A DNA stretch of 25,946 nucleotides from a virus, in the IMG/VR virus record IMGVR_UViG_3300030328_001171, positions 1-25,946 of that record; one strand, 5' to 3'. How positions within the stretch are numbered: the first letter of the stretch is position 1; each line of letters starts with the position of its first letter. Both the position numbers and the translations under genes were made by a program. This document shows positions 8,606 through 16,788 of this stretch, piece after piece. The notes beneath the pieces are model-generated. The model saw nothing but the letters and a program-made list of their open reading frames with translations, ran no database searches and was not told where the DNA came from.

Positions 8606-8686
8606 TTACCCTTATCCTTTTATTTATATATATATTTATATATAGTAGTTAGCTAACCCTTAACTAACCCTTACTTAACTCTTAAA
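8606..8686 (-). other. intercistronic region with AAGGGTTAG repeats and a small hairpin
   Basis: On the minus strand, after the tail-tube stop, the sequence has two near-tandem copies of AAGGGTTAG (about 8674-8651), a ten-base palindrome GTTAGCTAAC, and a possible stem TAGTTA/TAACTA. An AT stretch with two TATAAATA boxes (8640-8633 and 8628-8621) follows, then the chaperone ribosome site. It may reduce read-through from the abundant tail-tube gene or carry a promoter. There is no T-run, so a classical terminator is unlikely. Confidence 0.4.
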
Positions 8687-9682
8687 TTAAGCTGCTGTTC
8701 CTATTGTAACAACTGGATTTGAAGTTGCAGCAGAATCATAAGTGAATCTTAATGGTATTGTTTGTTTCCAACCATCATCATCAAAACTAATTCCAGCTTC
8801 ATCAACAAATACTTTGCTTCCTGATATTTGAAATACTGTTGTATCTATATCAAGAGCCATACCTGCTGCATTATCAATAGCATCATCAACTTCACCATCT
8901 CTTTTACAAGTTAATGAACCTGTTACTTCATAGCCACCAACACTATAACCCATAGGTCTAAAATCATTACCTGAATCAAAACCAATTCTATTAATAGGTC
9001 TTGCTATATTTAAATCAAAACTATATAACAATAGATCTTCACTATCAAGTGTTGTTGTTTGTAAGTCATGCATATTAAACATAGTTGTTTGTGCTGTTAA
9101 TAGTGTATGTGTTCCACCACTAAATGTTAAAGCACCTTGTGTTGGAGCATAAGCAGTTTGGAAAGTTGCAGTTCCCATAACTACTCCACCATTTGAACCA
9201 ATATCACCTGATAATGTAAGTCCTGTGCATAAACAAGATGTGAAATACATATCCACACCCTCACCATCATGTCCTGCATTTTCAAACCATAATGTTACTG
9301 GTGTAGTATTTGATTGTCCATGTCTGTAATCAACCACAGAAGGCATTGAACCTAATAAAGCATTAGGTGTTGAACCATCACCAAATAGTGCTAAACATAC
9401 TCTATCTATTGCTTGAGCAGTTGCATGAAATGTAATTGAAACATCAAACATTCTATCATGTCTTTGCCATTTAACCATATCATCAGATTGTGTTAATGCT
9501 CCACTACCTGCTCTTGGTGGTGCTACACTTAATGAATGTTTTTTAATTTCTGAAAATGAATAATCAGTTACAGGCATTTCTATTGTTGTTCCAGCAGCCA
9601 ATGTTGCTGTTCCCATAGTAACTTCTGTGCCAATTACTACATTTGTATTTTGTTTTGTTTGGAATGTTGCACTTTTAGCCAT
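8687..9682 (-). CDS. major tail tube protein, 331 aa
   Basis: Two genes upstream of the chaperone pair and after the tail terminator, as expected for the tail tube subunit. The protein is beta-rich, rich in G, T, S and D, and starts with AKSATFQTKQNTNVVIGTEVTMGT, a form common among tube proteins of marine siphophages. The C-terminal half includes SFDLNIARPINRIGFDSGND and YEVTGSLTCKRDGEVDDA, like the tube-domain strands that close the ring. AAAGGAGGTAAG, an unusually complete ribosome site, precedes the ATG and is embedded in the last codons (KGGK) of the overlapping 63-aa gene, which fits high expression. The assignment is by position and composition rather than a catalytic motif. Confidence 0.75.
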   Translation of the reverse strand: MAKSATFQTKQNTNVVIGTEVTMGTATLAAGTTIEMPVTDYSFSEIKKHSLSVAPPRAGSGALTQSDDMVKWQRHDRMFDVSITFHATAQAIDRVCLALFGDGSTPNALLGSMPSVVDYRHGQSNTTPVTLWFENAGHDGEGVDMYFTSCLCTGLTLSGDIGSNGGVVMGTATFQTAYAPTQGALTFSGGTHTLLTAQTTMFNMHDLQTTTLDSEDLLLYSFDLNIARPINRIGFDSGNDFRPMGYSVGGYEVTGSLTCKRDGEVDDAIDNAAGMALDIDTTVFQISGSKVFVDEAGISFDDDGWKQTIPLRFTYDSAATSNPVVTIGTAA

Positions 9683-9866
9683 TATTCTTACCTCCTTTAT
9701 TAGCTTTTATTTCTGTTAAATGTTCTTTTAAATCTTTTGGAATATCATTATTCCATTCTATTTCTAATCCTGCTTTCAACTTTAAATGTGTTGATGCAGA
9801 TAATAGAGAATTAAAATTTTTTGTATCATCTAATTCTAAGTATGATGCTTTTGCTTTATATTTCAT
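9675..9866 (-). CDS. hypothetical protein, 63 aa
   Basis: Small basic protein between the tail-terminator-like gene and the tail tube. Its last eight bases overlap the tube gene start, and its final codons form that gene's ribosome site. No domain is recognised. The sequence reads like a short alpha/beta peptide (YLELDDTKNFNSLLSAS, then LKLKAGLEIEWNN) with a helical, lysine-rich end. It could be a minor tail-joining or assembly factor; the evidence is only its position. Confidence 0.65.
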   Translation of the reverse strand: MKYKAKASYLELDDTKNFNSLLSASTHLKLKAGLEIEWNNDIPKDLKEHLTEIKANKGGKNNG

Positions 9867-9870
9867 ATTC

Positions 9871-10308
9871 TTATCCTAAGTTATTTAAATGTTCACAGCT
9901 AAAATTCCAAGATATTGCATAATAATCTTCATATTCTTCTTCTACTTCTATTCCCATTTCATTACTACCACTTCTTAAATTATAAGCAGTAGTTGAATCA
10001 GCTAATGATAATGTTGGATTATCATGTATTAGTGCTTCCAAAATACTTATTTGGTTAAACACATAATCTTGAAATTGTGTATTATTTCTATCTACTAAAT
10101 AATAAATTATATCTATGTTAAAAATCCTATGCTCAGAATACTTAGTAACATCACCTTGTTCTGATCCTCTTGGTATTAACCTAATAAATTGATTTGCTTT
10201 ACTTGTTTCATCAAATCCACTTATTACTGGACATTTCATCTCTGCCCTAATTTTGCTCTTTAAAGCCACTAAAATGTTTTTCCAAGTGTTTGTATAGGTA
10301 ACTGCCAT
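9871..10308 (-). CDS. putative tail terminator / tail completion protein, 145 aa
   Basis: It follows the connector gene with a TAATG overlap and precedes the tail tube. Length and layout suit the gpU / tail-terminator group: an N-terminal helix (WKNILVALKSKIRAEM), a central strand pair with FIRLIPRGSE, HRIFNIDIIYYLVDRNN, and a C-terminal strand ISWNFSCEHL. Proteins of this type cap the tail tube and join it to the head. Sequence divergence in the family is great, so this is mainly order and size; a minor capsid or neck protein is the alternative. Confidence 0.55.
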   Translation of the reverse strand: MAVTYTNTWKNILVALKSKIRAEMKCPVISGFDETSKANQFIRLIPRGSEQGDVTKYSEHRIFNIDIIYYLVDRNNTQFQDYVFNQISILEALIHDNPTLSLADSTTAYNLRSGSNEMGIEVEEEYEDYYAISWNFSCEHLNNLG

Positions 10309-11294
10309 TATCTGCTTAATTCAATAGTAGCATTGCTTTTATTTGTTTGTTTTCTATGGCTACCATATACCTCAACTATCCAATAATCACTTGTATGAGC
10401 AGATGTTCCACTGAATCTACCAAATAAATTATTATGTATATGCTGTAAACCACCTGTAATAATTTCAGGATTAGTTGTAGCACCTTCTAATTGGTCATTA
10501 GATAAATAACTAACAGTAAACTCAGCAGTTCCATAGTTTCCACCAGTAGATATACTTATTTTTAATCTATCATAATGTTCACCTCTGTATTCACCTGCAA
10601 GTTCTACTAAATCCATAGAACCATTAGAATCTACTCTGTAAGCAATCTTACCATTCTTATCTTTTGCATCTACTTCATGTGATAGTTTAAATAAACCTGC
10701 ATTTAGCTTATCAATTATACCAGTTGATTCAGGATTAGTTACTAATGAATAATAATAATCTGCTTCTTCTGAAGCACCTTCTTTTGCTCTAATTAAATTA
10801 GCTGCTGCAATATAACATACTGACTTAATGATAATTGGATCATATTCAGATGTTGCAGAATTAATTGCTGTATCAATATCTATTTGTTTTTGTTTTTCTA
10901 AAGGTGTTGAATATCTCATATCAAGATAATTATGTAGTTCTAAAGAAGCATCTACTAATGCTTGTTCTAAGAATGTTGTAAAATCTACACCTGCTTCAAA
11001 TACTTGTTCATTAATTGTAGTAGAAGAATAATTACTATTATAATATTCTACTTGATTTGTTGCACTTGCATAAAACCATTCACCATTAGTATCTACATCA
11101 CCTGATGTTGATTGTGCTGCTGCTAATTCTTCTCCATTTAGAAAAAGAGTATCTACATATCCTGAATCTCTAAACAAATGTAAATTCCCTGATGTTAAAG
11201 TAGGAAATATTTGAACCTTAGAATCAAAGTCATTTACTCTGTTAAAGTATTTGTTTAAATCAGATATACTTGCATATTTAAAGTTTGTTGCCAT
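10308..11294 (-). CDS. head-tail connector / adaptor protein with extra C-terminal domain, 328 aa
   Basis: Residues ~100-195 (FLEQALVDASLELHNYLDMR, STPLE, DPIIIKSVCYIAAANLIRAK) resemble adaptor proteins of the Mu gp36 (DUF1320) / gp6-like connector type, which bind the portal ring. The N-terminus, ATNFKYASISDLNKYFNRV, fits the usual start of that family. About 130 further residues (from ~200) are polar and beta-like, ending in YWIVEVYGSHRKQTNKSNAT. They are not part of the typical ~140-aa family and may be a fused neck domain. The ribosome site AGGA lies in the last codons of the preceding gene. Confidence 0.6.
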   Translation of the reverse strand: MATNFKYASISDLNKYFNRVNDFDSKVQIFPTLTSGNLHLFRDSGYVDTLFLNGEELAAAQSTSGDVDTNGEWFYASATNQVEYYNSNYSSTTINEQVFEAGVDFTTFLEQALVDASLELHNYLDMRYSTPLEKQKQIDIDTAINSATSEYDPIIIKSVCYIAAANLIRAKEGASEEADYYYSLVTNPESTGIIDKLNAGLFKLSHEVDAKDKNGKIAYRVDSNGSMDLVELAGEYRGEHYDRLKISISTGGNYGTAEFTVSYLSNDQLEGATTNPEIITGGLQHIHNNLFGRFSGTSAHTSDYWIVEVYGSHRKQTNKSNATIELSR

Positions 11295-11298
11295 ATAA

Positions 11299-12987
11299 TT
11301 ATCCTAACACTATTGCTTCTATTGTTGTATCTTTAACTGGATTAATACTTCTTGCTTTTATTTCTTGAATTGAATTGTATTCTTGAATAGAATAAGTAAC
11401 TCCACCTGAATGTGCAGAATTAGATTGTCCTCTAACTTTAAACTCTGCTTCAGGTAAACTTGCTACTGTCCATTCACAATGTCCTTTTTCATAATCTACC
11501 TTACCAACTACTTTATCTAAGTAAAGTAAATCACCATTACCATTATCAAATATAAATGCTTTTTCATTTAACATATCTACACCTGTAATTGGATCTGTAA
11601 TTTCTTCTTGTGCTAATGTAGATTTAGGTCCATAAACAATATCATCTGTTGTTCCACCACCATGCTCAGAACCCATTAATACTGGAACACTACTTGCTAA
11701 TGCAGGAAAAGCACCTACTCCAAAAGGTGTAGTGCCTGATACATTACCAATACCTACTATTGTATCTGAATTGTTTGACATTGATTGAACTCTAACATCA
11801 CCATTATGTAAAAATATTTTTACTTTTTTTCCATTTAATCCTGATGATGTTGTATAAAATTGTGTATCTAATACTGCTTGTATTTTAGGTAATACTGCAT
11901 TAGAACTACCTGCAAATGTTGTATCAGAAGCATCTGTTGTAAATGCTATTGCAGTTTCAGTTGATGTTCCATCAAATCCACCATTATTAAATTCATCTAC
12001 TACAATATGAAATGTATATGCAGTTGAAGCAGCAAGTCCTGTTTCTGTATTAGGTGTAATACCATTTAAACCCCAATCTAAATAACCACCTTCTGTATAA
12101 AAAGGTCCTATTGCTACAGAGCCTGGAACAAGCCCATCTACTTTAGTATCACTTGTTCTTGCTTTAGAAAAGAATCCACCTCTTTGTTTAAATCTTCCTT
12201 TTTTATCTGACATACATTTACCAACATTGTATTTTAAATGCTCATTACCAAAGAAAAAGTTAATAGCAACATCATCTACATGTGTAGCAGCAGTAGAGCC
12301 TAATAAACCTCTTTTAACAACTGCTTTACTTTTAGCTAAGTTTGAACCATCACCTAATGATTCTATTTCCATAATTTCATTTTCTACTTGTATTAAATCA
12401 CCTACTTTAAAAAATTTAGAATGTCCATTTTCCATATATAAATCAACTACTGTAACATCACTACCCATATCAGAACTTGTAGCATGGTCTAAATCAGCAG
12501 TAGAATCTGCATATTCATTAGCACTATTAATACTTAAAGGCTCAGTTGAAATAGCACCATCACTTGCTTTAGCAGCAGATTCATAAGCAGTTCCAACATC
12601 AGAAGCATAAGCTAAAACTCTATTATTAGGCAAATACATAAACTCACCAGCAGGTAGTAAGAAAGACCAACTTCTAAAACTTGTTGCAGATCCAGGTCCT
12701 AAATCAACACTATTATAAACATCAGTATCACTACTATCTGTCCATTCCATAACAGTAATTAATAACTCTGCTGCAATATTACTATTATTCTTTAATAAGA
12801 TAGCTTTAGCAGAAGCCATTGTGTTTGTTGCTTTAGATGAACCACCTGATACTAATGTAACAAAAGCATCTGCATTATCTAATTCTTGGTTAATAGAAAA
12901 AACATCTGTGTAGTTCTTTGACAAACTACAATCATAGGTCTTTTCTGCTTGTATTGTTAAACTTGTTGTAAATTTTTTATTTGCCAT
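11299..12987 (-). CDS. structural protein, 562 aa (unknown function)
   Basis: The product is G/S/T/D-rich and beta-like, without membrane segments. Residues ~185-245 contain FKVGDLIQVENEIMEIES and AVVKRGLLGSTAATH, a pattern I have seen in phage virion proteins that follow fibre genes, though I cannot name a family. Residues ~305-400 look like an independent domain (AASTAYTFHIVVDEFNNGG and LPKIQAVLDTQFYTT). It lies between the fibre-like proteins and the connector. A virion surface or neck-associated role is an inference from place and composition. AAGGAGAAAG precedes the ATG. Confidence 0.65.
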   Translation of the reverse strand: MANKKFTTSLTIQAEKTYDCSLSKNYTDVFSINQELDNADAFVTLVSGGSSKATNTMASAKAILLKNNSNIAAELLITVMEWTDSSDTDVYNSVDLGPGSATSFRSWSFLLPAGEFMYLPNNRVLAYASDVGTAYESAAKASDGAISTEPLSINSANEYADSTADLDHATSSDMGSDVTVVDLYMENGHSKFFKVGDLIQVENEIMEIESLGDGSNLAKSKAVVKRGLLGSTAATHVDDVAINFFFGNEHLKYNVGKCMSDKKGRFKQRGGFFSKARTSDTKVDGLVPGSVAIGPFYTEGGYLDWGLNGITPNTETGLAASTAYTFHIVVDEFNNGGFDGTSTETAIAFTTDASDTTFAGSSNAVLPKIQAVLDTQFYTTSSGLNGKKVKIFLHNGDVRVQSMSNNSDTIVGIGNVSGTTPFGVGAFPALASSVPVLMGSEHGGGTTDDIVYGPKSTLAQEEITDPITGVDMLNEKAFIFDNGNGDLLYLDKVVGKVDYEKGHCEWTVASLPEAEFKVRGQSNSAHSGGVTYSIQEYNSIQEIKARSINPVKDTTIEAIVLG

Positions 12988-12995
12988 CTTTCTCC

Positions 12996-13772
12996 TTAAC
13001 CTGTAATATGATATTTAATTGTTGCATTAATTGAATAATCTGAATTTACTGAATCAGTCCTATGTGTAAATAAAACAATTTTACCAGCACTAACATCTGC
13101 TGATTGTATTGTCATTTGTTGATAATATGCTTGTTCATATCCTGCATTTGTTATGTCTGAACCATCTGCCAAGACTACTCCATTTGACAAATCACCACTT
13201 GCTGATGTATTGTTTCTATCTACATCATAACTCATTAAATGACATCTTGAAGTATCCCCATTTGCAGCATCAGCACCTGACCACCAAACTACTCTGTCTA
13301 TTGTAATGCTATCCATAATAAACCAATAATGAACAACAACATCATCTGCTGTTGAGGATATTGAAAGTGATGTATCAGGATTAGTTCCTGTTCCTATTGC
13401 AACTATGCCTTGTGGTGAAGTTCTATTAAAAGGGACAGCATAATGTGTATTTGCAACTGCTGTTTGTAATGCTCCTGTTTGAGCACCAAAATAAGCATAT
13501 TGTGTATTAACATGAACACCATTTGCTTTAACATAATTGTTTGTAGTATCTACTAATAGCTTACTTGTTCCACTTGCATTTTGAACATCTAATGCTGTTG
13601 TATTATCTGTTGCTGATTTAACTTGTAAAGACCTATCAGAAACTTGTAATGCTGTACTTGATCCATTACCTGTCTTAACTTGCTTTAAAGAAGTAGTAAC
13701 ACCATTATTATCATTATCTACATAAGCAATGTCTTTGTATGTTTCTGATGGTGATTTTCCTGTTAAACTCAT
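12996..13772 (-). CDS. fibre-like structural protein, 258 aa
   Basis: The N-terminal ~90 residues (KQVKTGNGSSTALQVSDRSL, then DNTTALDVQNASGTSKLLVD) are a short-repeat, beta-rich segment of the sort found in fibre or spike shafts of marine phages. A similar phrase (LKIGDKSTPIELSESELKV) occurs in the 407-aa protein at 15055-16278. The C-terminal part (from ~110) forms what looks like a compact beta domain (VVVHYWFIMDSITIDRVVWW to SINATIKYHITG). Its 5' flank (13773-13841) is non-coding and AT-rich. Probably a fibre or head-decoration subunit; receptor binding is not shown by the sequence. Confidence 0.6.
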   Translation of the reverse strand: MSLTGKSPSETYKDIAYVDNDNNGVTTSLKQVKTGNGSSTALQVSDRSLQVKSATDNTTALDVQNASGTSKLLVDTTNNYVKANGVHVNTQYAYFGAQTGALQTAVANTHYAVPFNRTSPQGIVAIGTGTNPDTSLSISSTADDVVVHYWFIMDSITIDRVVWWSGADAANGDTSRCHLMSYDVDRNNTSASGDLSNGVVLADGSDITNAGYEQAYYQQMTIQSADVSAGKIVLFTHRTDSVNSDYSINATIKYHITG

Positions 13773-13841
13773 AAATTTTTACCTTTATTGATATTATAAT
13801 ATAACATATTAATTATTTTTTAAAACATTTAATTTAACTAA
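13773..13841 (-). promoter_or_regulatory. AT-rich gap, possible internal promoter
   Basis: This 69-base gap is one of few in the operon. On the minus strand it contains GTTATATTATAA followed by AAAGGT and the 258-aa start. The same twelve bases occur upstream of the scaffold gene (near 21614-21603). It may be a -10-type element, but the region is so AT-rich that chance is possible. Confidence 0.3.
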
Positions 13842-14504
13842 CTAAAAATTTGTACCAAAAAATGTTGCATTATCTGTTGCTGCTGTTGCATAAGTTATGT
13901 CTAAATATGGATCTCTGCTTGTTCCTGTGTAATTTTGAAAAGCAAAGTATATTTGTGCATAATCTCCACCTAAAGATGGAGCAGAAACAGTAAAATCATA
14001 ATACCCTAAACAACCAACAGTCAATGTTCCACTTCCAATAGCACTATTTACAGCAGCTATTCCATTAGAACCAAAATCAACATCAACATATGCTGGACTT
14101 GTCCCTGCTGAACCAAGTCCATAAGATGTTCCTAATGTTGTTCCACTTGTAAAACAATTACCATAATCAGCATCTGCTCCTGCTAAAGCAGTTGCTCCAA
14201 CAACTAAAAATGATGCCTCCTCATCAGCAGCAGTTCCTAAATTTTTAACATAAGGCTTAAATGAAACAGATGTTGCAGTTCCTGATTCTCCTGATAAATC
14301 AAAGGCAAAATAAGTTCTTGAACAATAATATGTATTTGCTCCTCTACCTCCTGAATACCTATTATAAATAGCAAACTCATAATCTGCTCCTGTATTAGTA
14401 CCATGTGATGCTGAACTTGATACAGTTCCTCTTGCATTTGCCCAAGATGAGTTATCAGTTAATCTAAACCAACCATCATAACCATTTGCATATACCTGAG
14501 CCAT
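13842..14504 (-). CDS. secreted-domain-like / fibre-associated protein, 220 aa (DNRLRE-like)
   Basis: Translation starts in a TAATG overlap with the methyltransferase gene. There is no signal peptide. The phrase RTYFAFDLSG followed by ATSVSFKPYVKNLG, with the closing strands YAQIYFAFQNYTGTSRDPYL and DITYAT, resembles the jelly-roll DNRLRE/carbohydrate-binding type of domain. That would suit a surface-exposed virion protein that binds glycans. Low charge, high G/S/A/Y. Family recognition is tentative; any beta-sandwich fibre tip would look similar. Confidence 0.55.
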   Translation of the reverse strand: MAQVYANGYDGWFRLTDNSSWANARGTVSSSASHGTNTGADYEFAIYNRYSGGRGANTYYCSRTYFAFDLSGESGTATSVSFKPYVKNLGTAADEEASFLVVGATALAGADADYGNCFTSGTTLGTSYGLGSAGTSPAYVDVDFGSNGIAAVNSAIGSGTLTVGCLGYYDFTVSAPSLGGDYAQIYFAFQNYTGTSRDPYLDITYATAATDNATFFGTNF

Positions 14505-15055
14505 TACATTTCAACCTTTGGCATATAGTAATTATTTTTTATATTTGTATACATATTTTCATCAGGTGTTACAGATATTTGCTCATAAATAACAGAATCA
14601 AATGAATGTGGATTATATTCTTCTTCATTATTATTCCAATAAGTAATTTTACCACCACTTTTAATTTTATCTAAAGCAAATGTTTTGAAACTATCTAAAC
14701 TTTCATCTCCAAAAGTATCTAAAAATATACCATCATAAGCAGACAATCCACTAACACTATTCCAATCTCCCTCAATTATAGTAACATTAGATTTATCTTC
14801 TGCCCATATATTTAATTTTTCAATAATCTGTGGGTGTATTTCAATTATTGTATGAGAATTAACACCCTGTGCTTGTATATAATCAGCACAAATGCCCATA
14901 CCAAATCCTATTTCAAGTATATCTCCTTTATTAGAACATATAAATTCAGCACTTTTTTCCATTATAAGTGCTTCCCAGTCCATCATAACCTCAATACCTT
15001 TTGGATCAACTATCTTATTATTATAAAACTCTAATATATTATCTTTAAAAGCCAT
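14504..15055 (-). CDS. SAM-dependent N-methyltransferase, guanidinoacetate/RMT2-like, 183 aa
   Basis: Class I methyltransferase fold with the SAM glycine loop LEIGFGMG (47-54), an acidic strand end IIEIHP (70-75), and the post-motif VTIIEGDW (91-98). The segment VMMDWE (23-28) before the loop, DGIFLDTFGDE (108-118) and SGGKITYWN (133-141) match the pattern of guanidinoacetate methyltransferase and arginine delta-N-methyltransferase 2 (RMT2), whose usual substrates carry guanidino groups. It is shorter than the cellular enzymes. It sits between two fibre-like genes with TAATG overlaps at both ends, so it is co-translated with structural proteins. The substrate (a virion or host protein, or a small molecule) cannot be told from sequence. 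Confidence 0.8.
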   Translation of the reverse strand: MAFKDNILEFYNNKIVDPKGIEVMMDWEALIMEKSAEFICSNKGDILEIGFGMGICADYIQAQGVNSHTIIEIHPQIIEKLNIWAEDKSNVTIIEGDWNSVSGLSAYDGIFLDTFGDESLDSFKTFALDKIKSGGKITYWNNNEEEYNPHSFDSVIYEQISVTPDENMYTNIKNNYYMPKVEM

Positions 15056-16278
15056 TAAAAGTTTAAAGTTGCAACAGCAAAAGCAGTTTGGTCAGTAGCA
15101 TCCCAATATATTGATATTATATCAGTTTTATCTGCTCCTGTTGTTAAAGTAGGAGCAGAACCACCTGCCCATCTAACTTGTCCATCAGTTCCATTTGTTC
15201 CTACATTATTATCACATAAAGTTTCATCATAAGCATAAGCCCTCCACCCTGCACTTGCTACTGTTCTACTTCCTGTTCCATCTTGCACAACTGTTAATAG
15301 AAAATTACCTGATACAGAGGGAAATATCATATTGATATATTCACTTGAACCTGATATATTATCTGTTAATGTTAATTCATATTTATTACCAAATCTAAAA
15401 TCAACATCAGTAGAATCATTACCATCTCCAATTACTCCTGATGTGCCAAATATTGCAGCTTGTCTACTAAATCCTGCACAAGAAGCCTTAAAATAAAAAT
15501 AGTTTCCATTATCCCCATCTTCTTTTACTCTAAGCATATTATCACCACCAACATATAAATCTAATACATCTGCTGATTGTTCATGCAGGTAAGTATCTCC
15601 TGCACCCAATATCAACTTACCAGTAGAAGCTATAGATAAATCAGTTCCATCAAAAGTTAGATTAGATTCAGCAGTTATAGCACTTGTTCCTGTTCCTGTT
15701 AATATACTATTATCTGTTAATGAAGATGCTCCTGTTCCTCCATTTTCAACTGCTAAGTCAGTCCCATCCCAATCATCATTATTAATTTCAAGGTCACCAC
15801 CTAATGTAAGATTACCTGATGATGTTATAGTGCCTGTTAATGTTAATCCATTAATTGTGCCTGTACCACCTGCTGATGTTACTGTACCTGTAGTAGTTGT
15901 AAAACCTGATGAACTATTATCATAATTTGACAAGTCATCATCTACTACTAAATCTACAGTTCCATCTGCATCTTGGTAGGTAGCAGCTATAAGAGTTTCA
16001 GTATTCCCAGTAAACATATCTCCTACTTTGTCTTGAACTTGCTCATCAGTTAAGGTTGCAGTTACAACAGCAGATCCATCAACATTAATAGATTCTGCAT
16101 TTATAGTACCAGTTACCTTTAATTCTGATTCTGATAATTCTATTGGAGTAGATTTATCACCTATTTTCAAAGGCTTTAAGTGATTATCTAATGTGCTATC
16201 ACCAGCAAGGGAAACTAAGTTTTTTAGCTTCCCTTGAAAAACACTTTTTAATGCTTTTTTAATTGATGATATTGACAT
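15055..16278 (-). CDS. tail fibre / spike-like protein, 407 aa
   Basis: Long stretches of short G/T/S repeats (residues ~125-240, for example TGTITSSGNLTLGGDLEINN and ENGGTGASSLTDN) are typical of the shaft of marine phage fibre or structural proteins. The N-terminal ~75 residues include a basic start (SSIKKALKSVFQGKLKNL), then KIGDKSTPIELSESELKV, a motif shared in outline with the 258-aa protein. The C-terminal end (QVRWAGGSAPTLTTGADKTD, IISIYWDATDQTAFAVATLNF-like close) matches the end style of such proteins. ATG overlaps the stop of the 50-aa gene. Which virion part it belongs to is unknown. Confidence 0.65.
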   Translation of the reverse strand: MSISSIKKALKSVFQGKLKNLVSLAGDSTLDNHLKPLKIGDKSTPIELSESELKVTGTINAESINVDGSAVVTATLTDEQVQDKVGDMFTGNTETLIAATYQDADGTVDLVVDDDLSNYDNSSSGFTTTTGTVTSAGGTGTINGLTLTGTITSSGNLTLGGDLEINNDDWDGTDLAVENGGTGASSLTDNSILTGTGTSAITAESNLTFDGTDLSIASTGKLILGAGDTYLHEQSADVLDLYVGGDNMLRVKEDGDNGNYFYFKASCAGFSRQAAIFGTSGVIGDGNDSTDVDFRFGNKYELTLTDNISGSSEYINMIFPSVSGNFLLTVVQDGTGSRTVASAGWRAYAYDETLCDNNVGTNGTDGQVRWAGGSAPTLTTGADKTDIISIYWDATDQTAFAVATLNF

Positions 16279-16430
16279 TACTTATACTTCTTTATTATTG
16301 GTTTTATTTTCTTCCACAATTCATCATCTTTCTTTGATTTAGTTGTTTTAACAATTAAATTTCCAATAAGAAGAAGAACTGCTACACCACCTTTTTTGGC
16401 AATCCATTTACCTAATAATACTTGTAGCAT
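16278..16430 (-). CDS. small membrane protein, 50 aa
   Basis: The gene starts at ATG 16430 (overlapping the stop of the 47-aa gene, TAATG) and ends in TAATG at 16278, overlapping the fibre gene. The product has a positive N-terminal part (LLGKWIAKKG), one hydrophobic segment (GVAVLLLIGNLIV, about residues 15-27) and a lysine-rich C-terminus. It could be a holin, antiholin or structural membrane peptide; the precise overlaps at both ends make it a convincing gene despite its size. Confidence 0.7.
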   Translation of the reverse strand: MLQVLLGKWIAKKGGVAVLLLIGNLIVKTTKSKKDDELWKKIKPIIKKYK

Positions 16431-16573
16431 TATTTACCTGCTATTTTCTTAATAAACCCTTTTAATGATGTCCATAGCATATCATCATAAGGTGTTGCTG
16501 ACAATGCAACTGCTTTATCTAATACTAAAATAACTATTGTTATAATTTCCCAGTTGTTTGTTAATATTTCCAT
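16430..16573 (-). CDS. small hydrophobic protein, 47 aa
   Basis: ATG at 16573 has the strong ribosome site AAAGGAGAG upstream. The sequence begins MEILTNNWEIITIVILVLDK, has a single hydrophobic stretch (about residues 8-18), and ends with a basic helix (SLKGFIKKIAGK). Its ATG overlaps the stop of the 71-aa gene (TAATG) and its stop overlaps the 50-aa gene. It belongs to the run of small membrane proteins between lysozyme and fibre. A lysis-related role is plausible from location only. Confidence 0.7.
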   Translation of the reverse strand: MEILTNNWEIITIVILVLDKAVALSATPYDDMLWTSLKGFIKKIAGK

Positions 16574-16788
16574 TAATTATACTCTCCTTTGTCTATTAGT
16601 TCTATATTATTGATCCATGCTTCCACATATTTCAATCTTTCATCTAATTCTTTAAATTGTGTTTCTTTAAATACTGGGGGGTGTGAATCTGTCTTTAAAT
16701 GTGCTACCATTATTTCAAGATTCTCTATATACTTACCTTGTTTATGTAGAGCCTTCCATAATATATCTATCTGTTTATCTAAAGTCAT
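16573..16788 (-). CDS. hypothetical helical protein, 71 aa
   Basis: Predicted to be mostly helical: residues 1-32 (LDKQIDILWKALHKQGKYIE, then NLEIMVAHLK) and 44-65 (QFKELDERLKYVEAWINNIE) form two amphipathic helices joined by a short SHPPVF loop. There is no membrane segment or catalytic motif. It overlaps the small 33-aa gene upstream and shares a TAATG with the 47-aa gene downstream. It may be a soluble partner of the small membrane proteins; this is not shown by sequence. Confidence 0.65.
   Translation of the reverse strand: MTLDKQIDILWKALHKQGKYIENLEIMVAHLKTDSHPPVFKETQFKELDERLKYVEAWINNIELIDKGEYN

Noticed and set aside
12227-12586. Plus-strand open frame of 119 codons
   Set aside because: Antisense shadow of the 562-aa structural gene; composition dominated by S, L, T and A from the opposite strand's codons.
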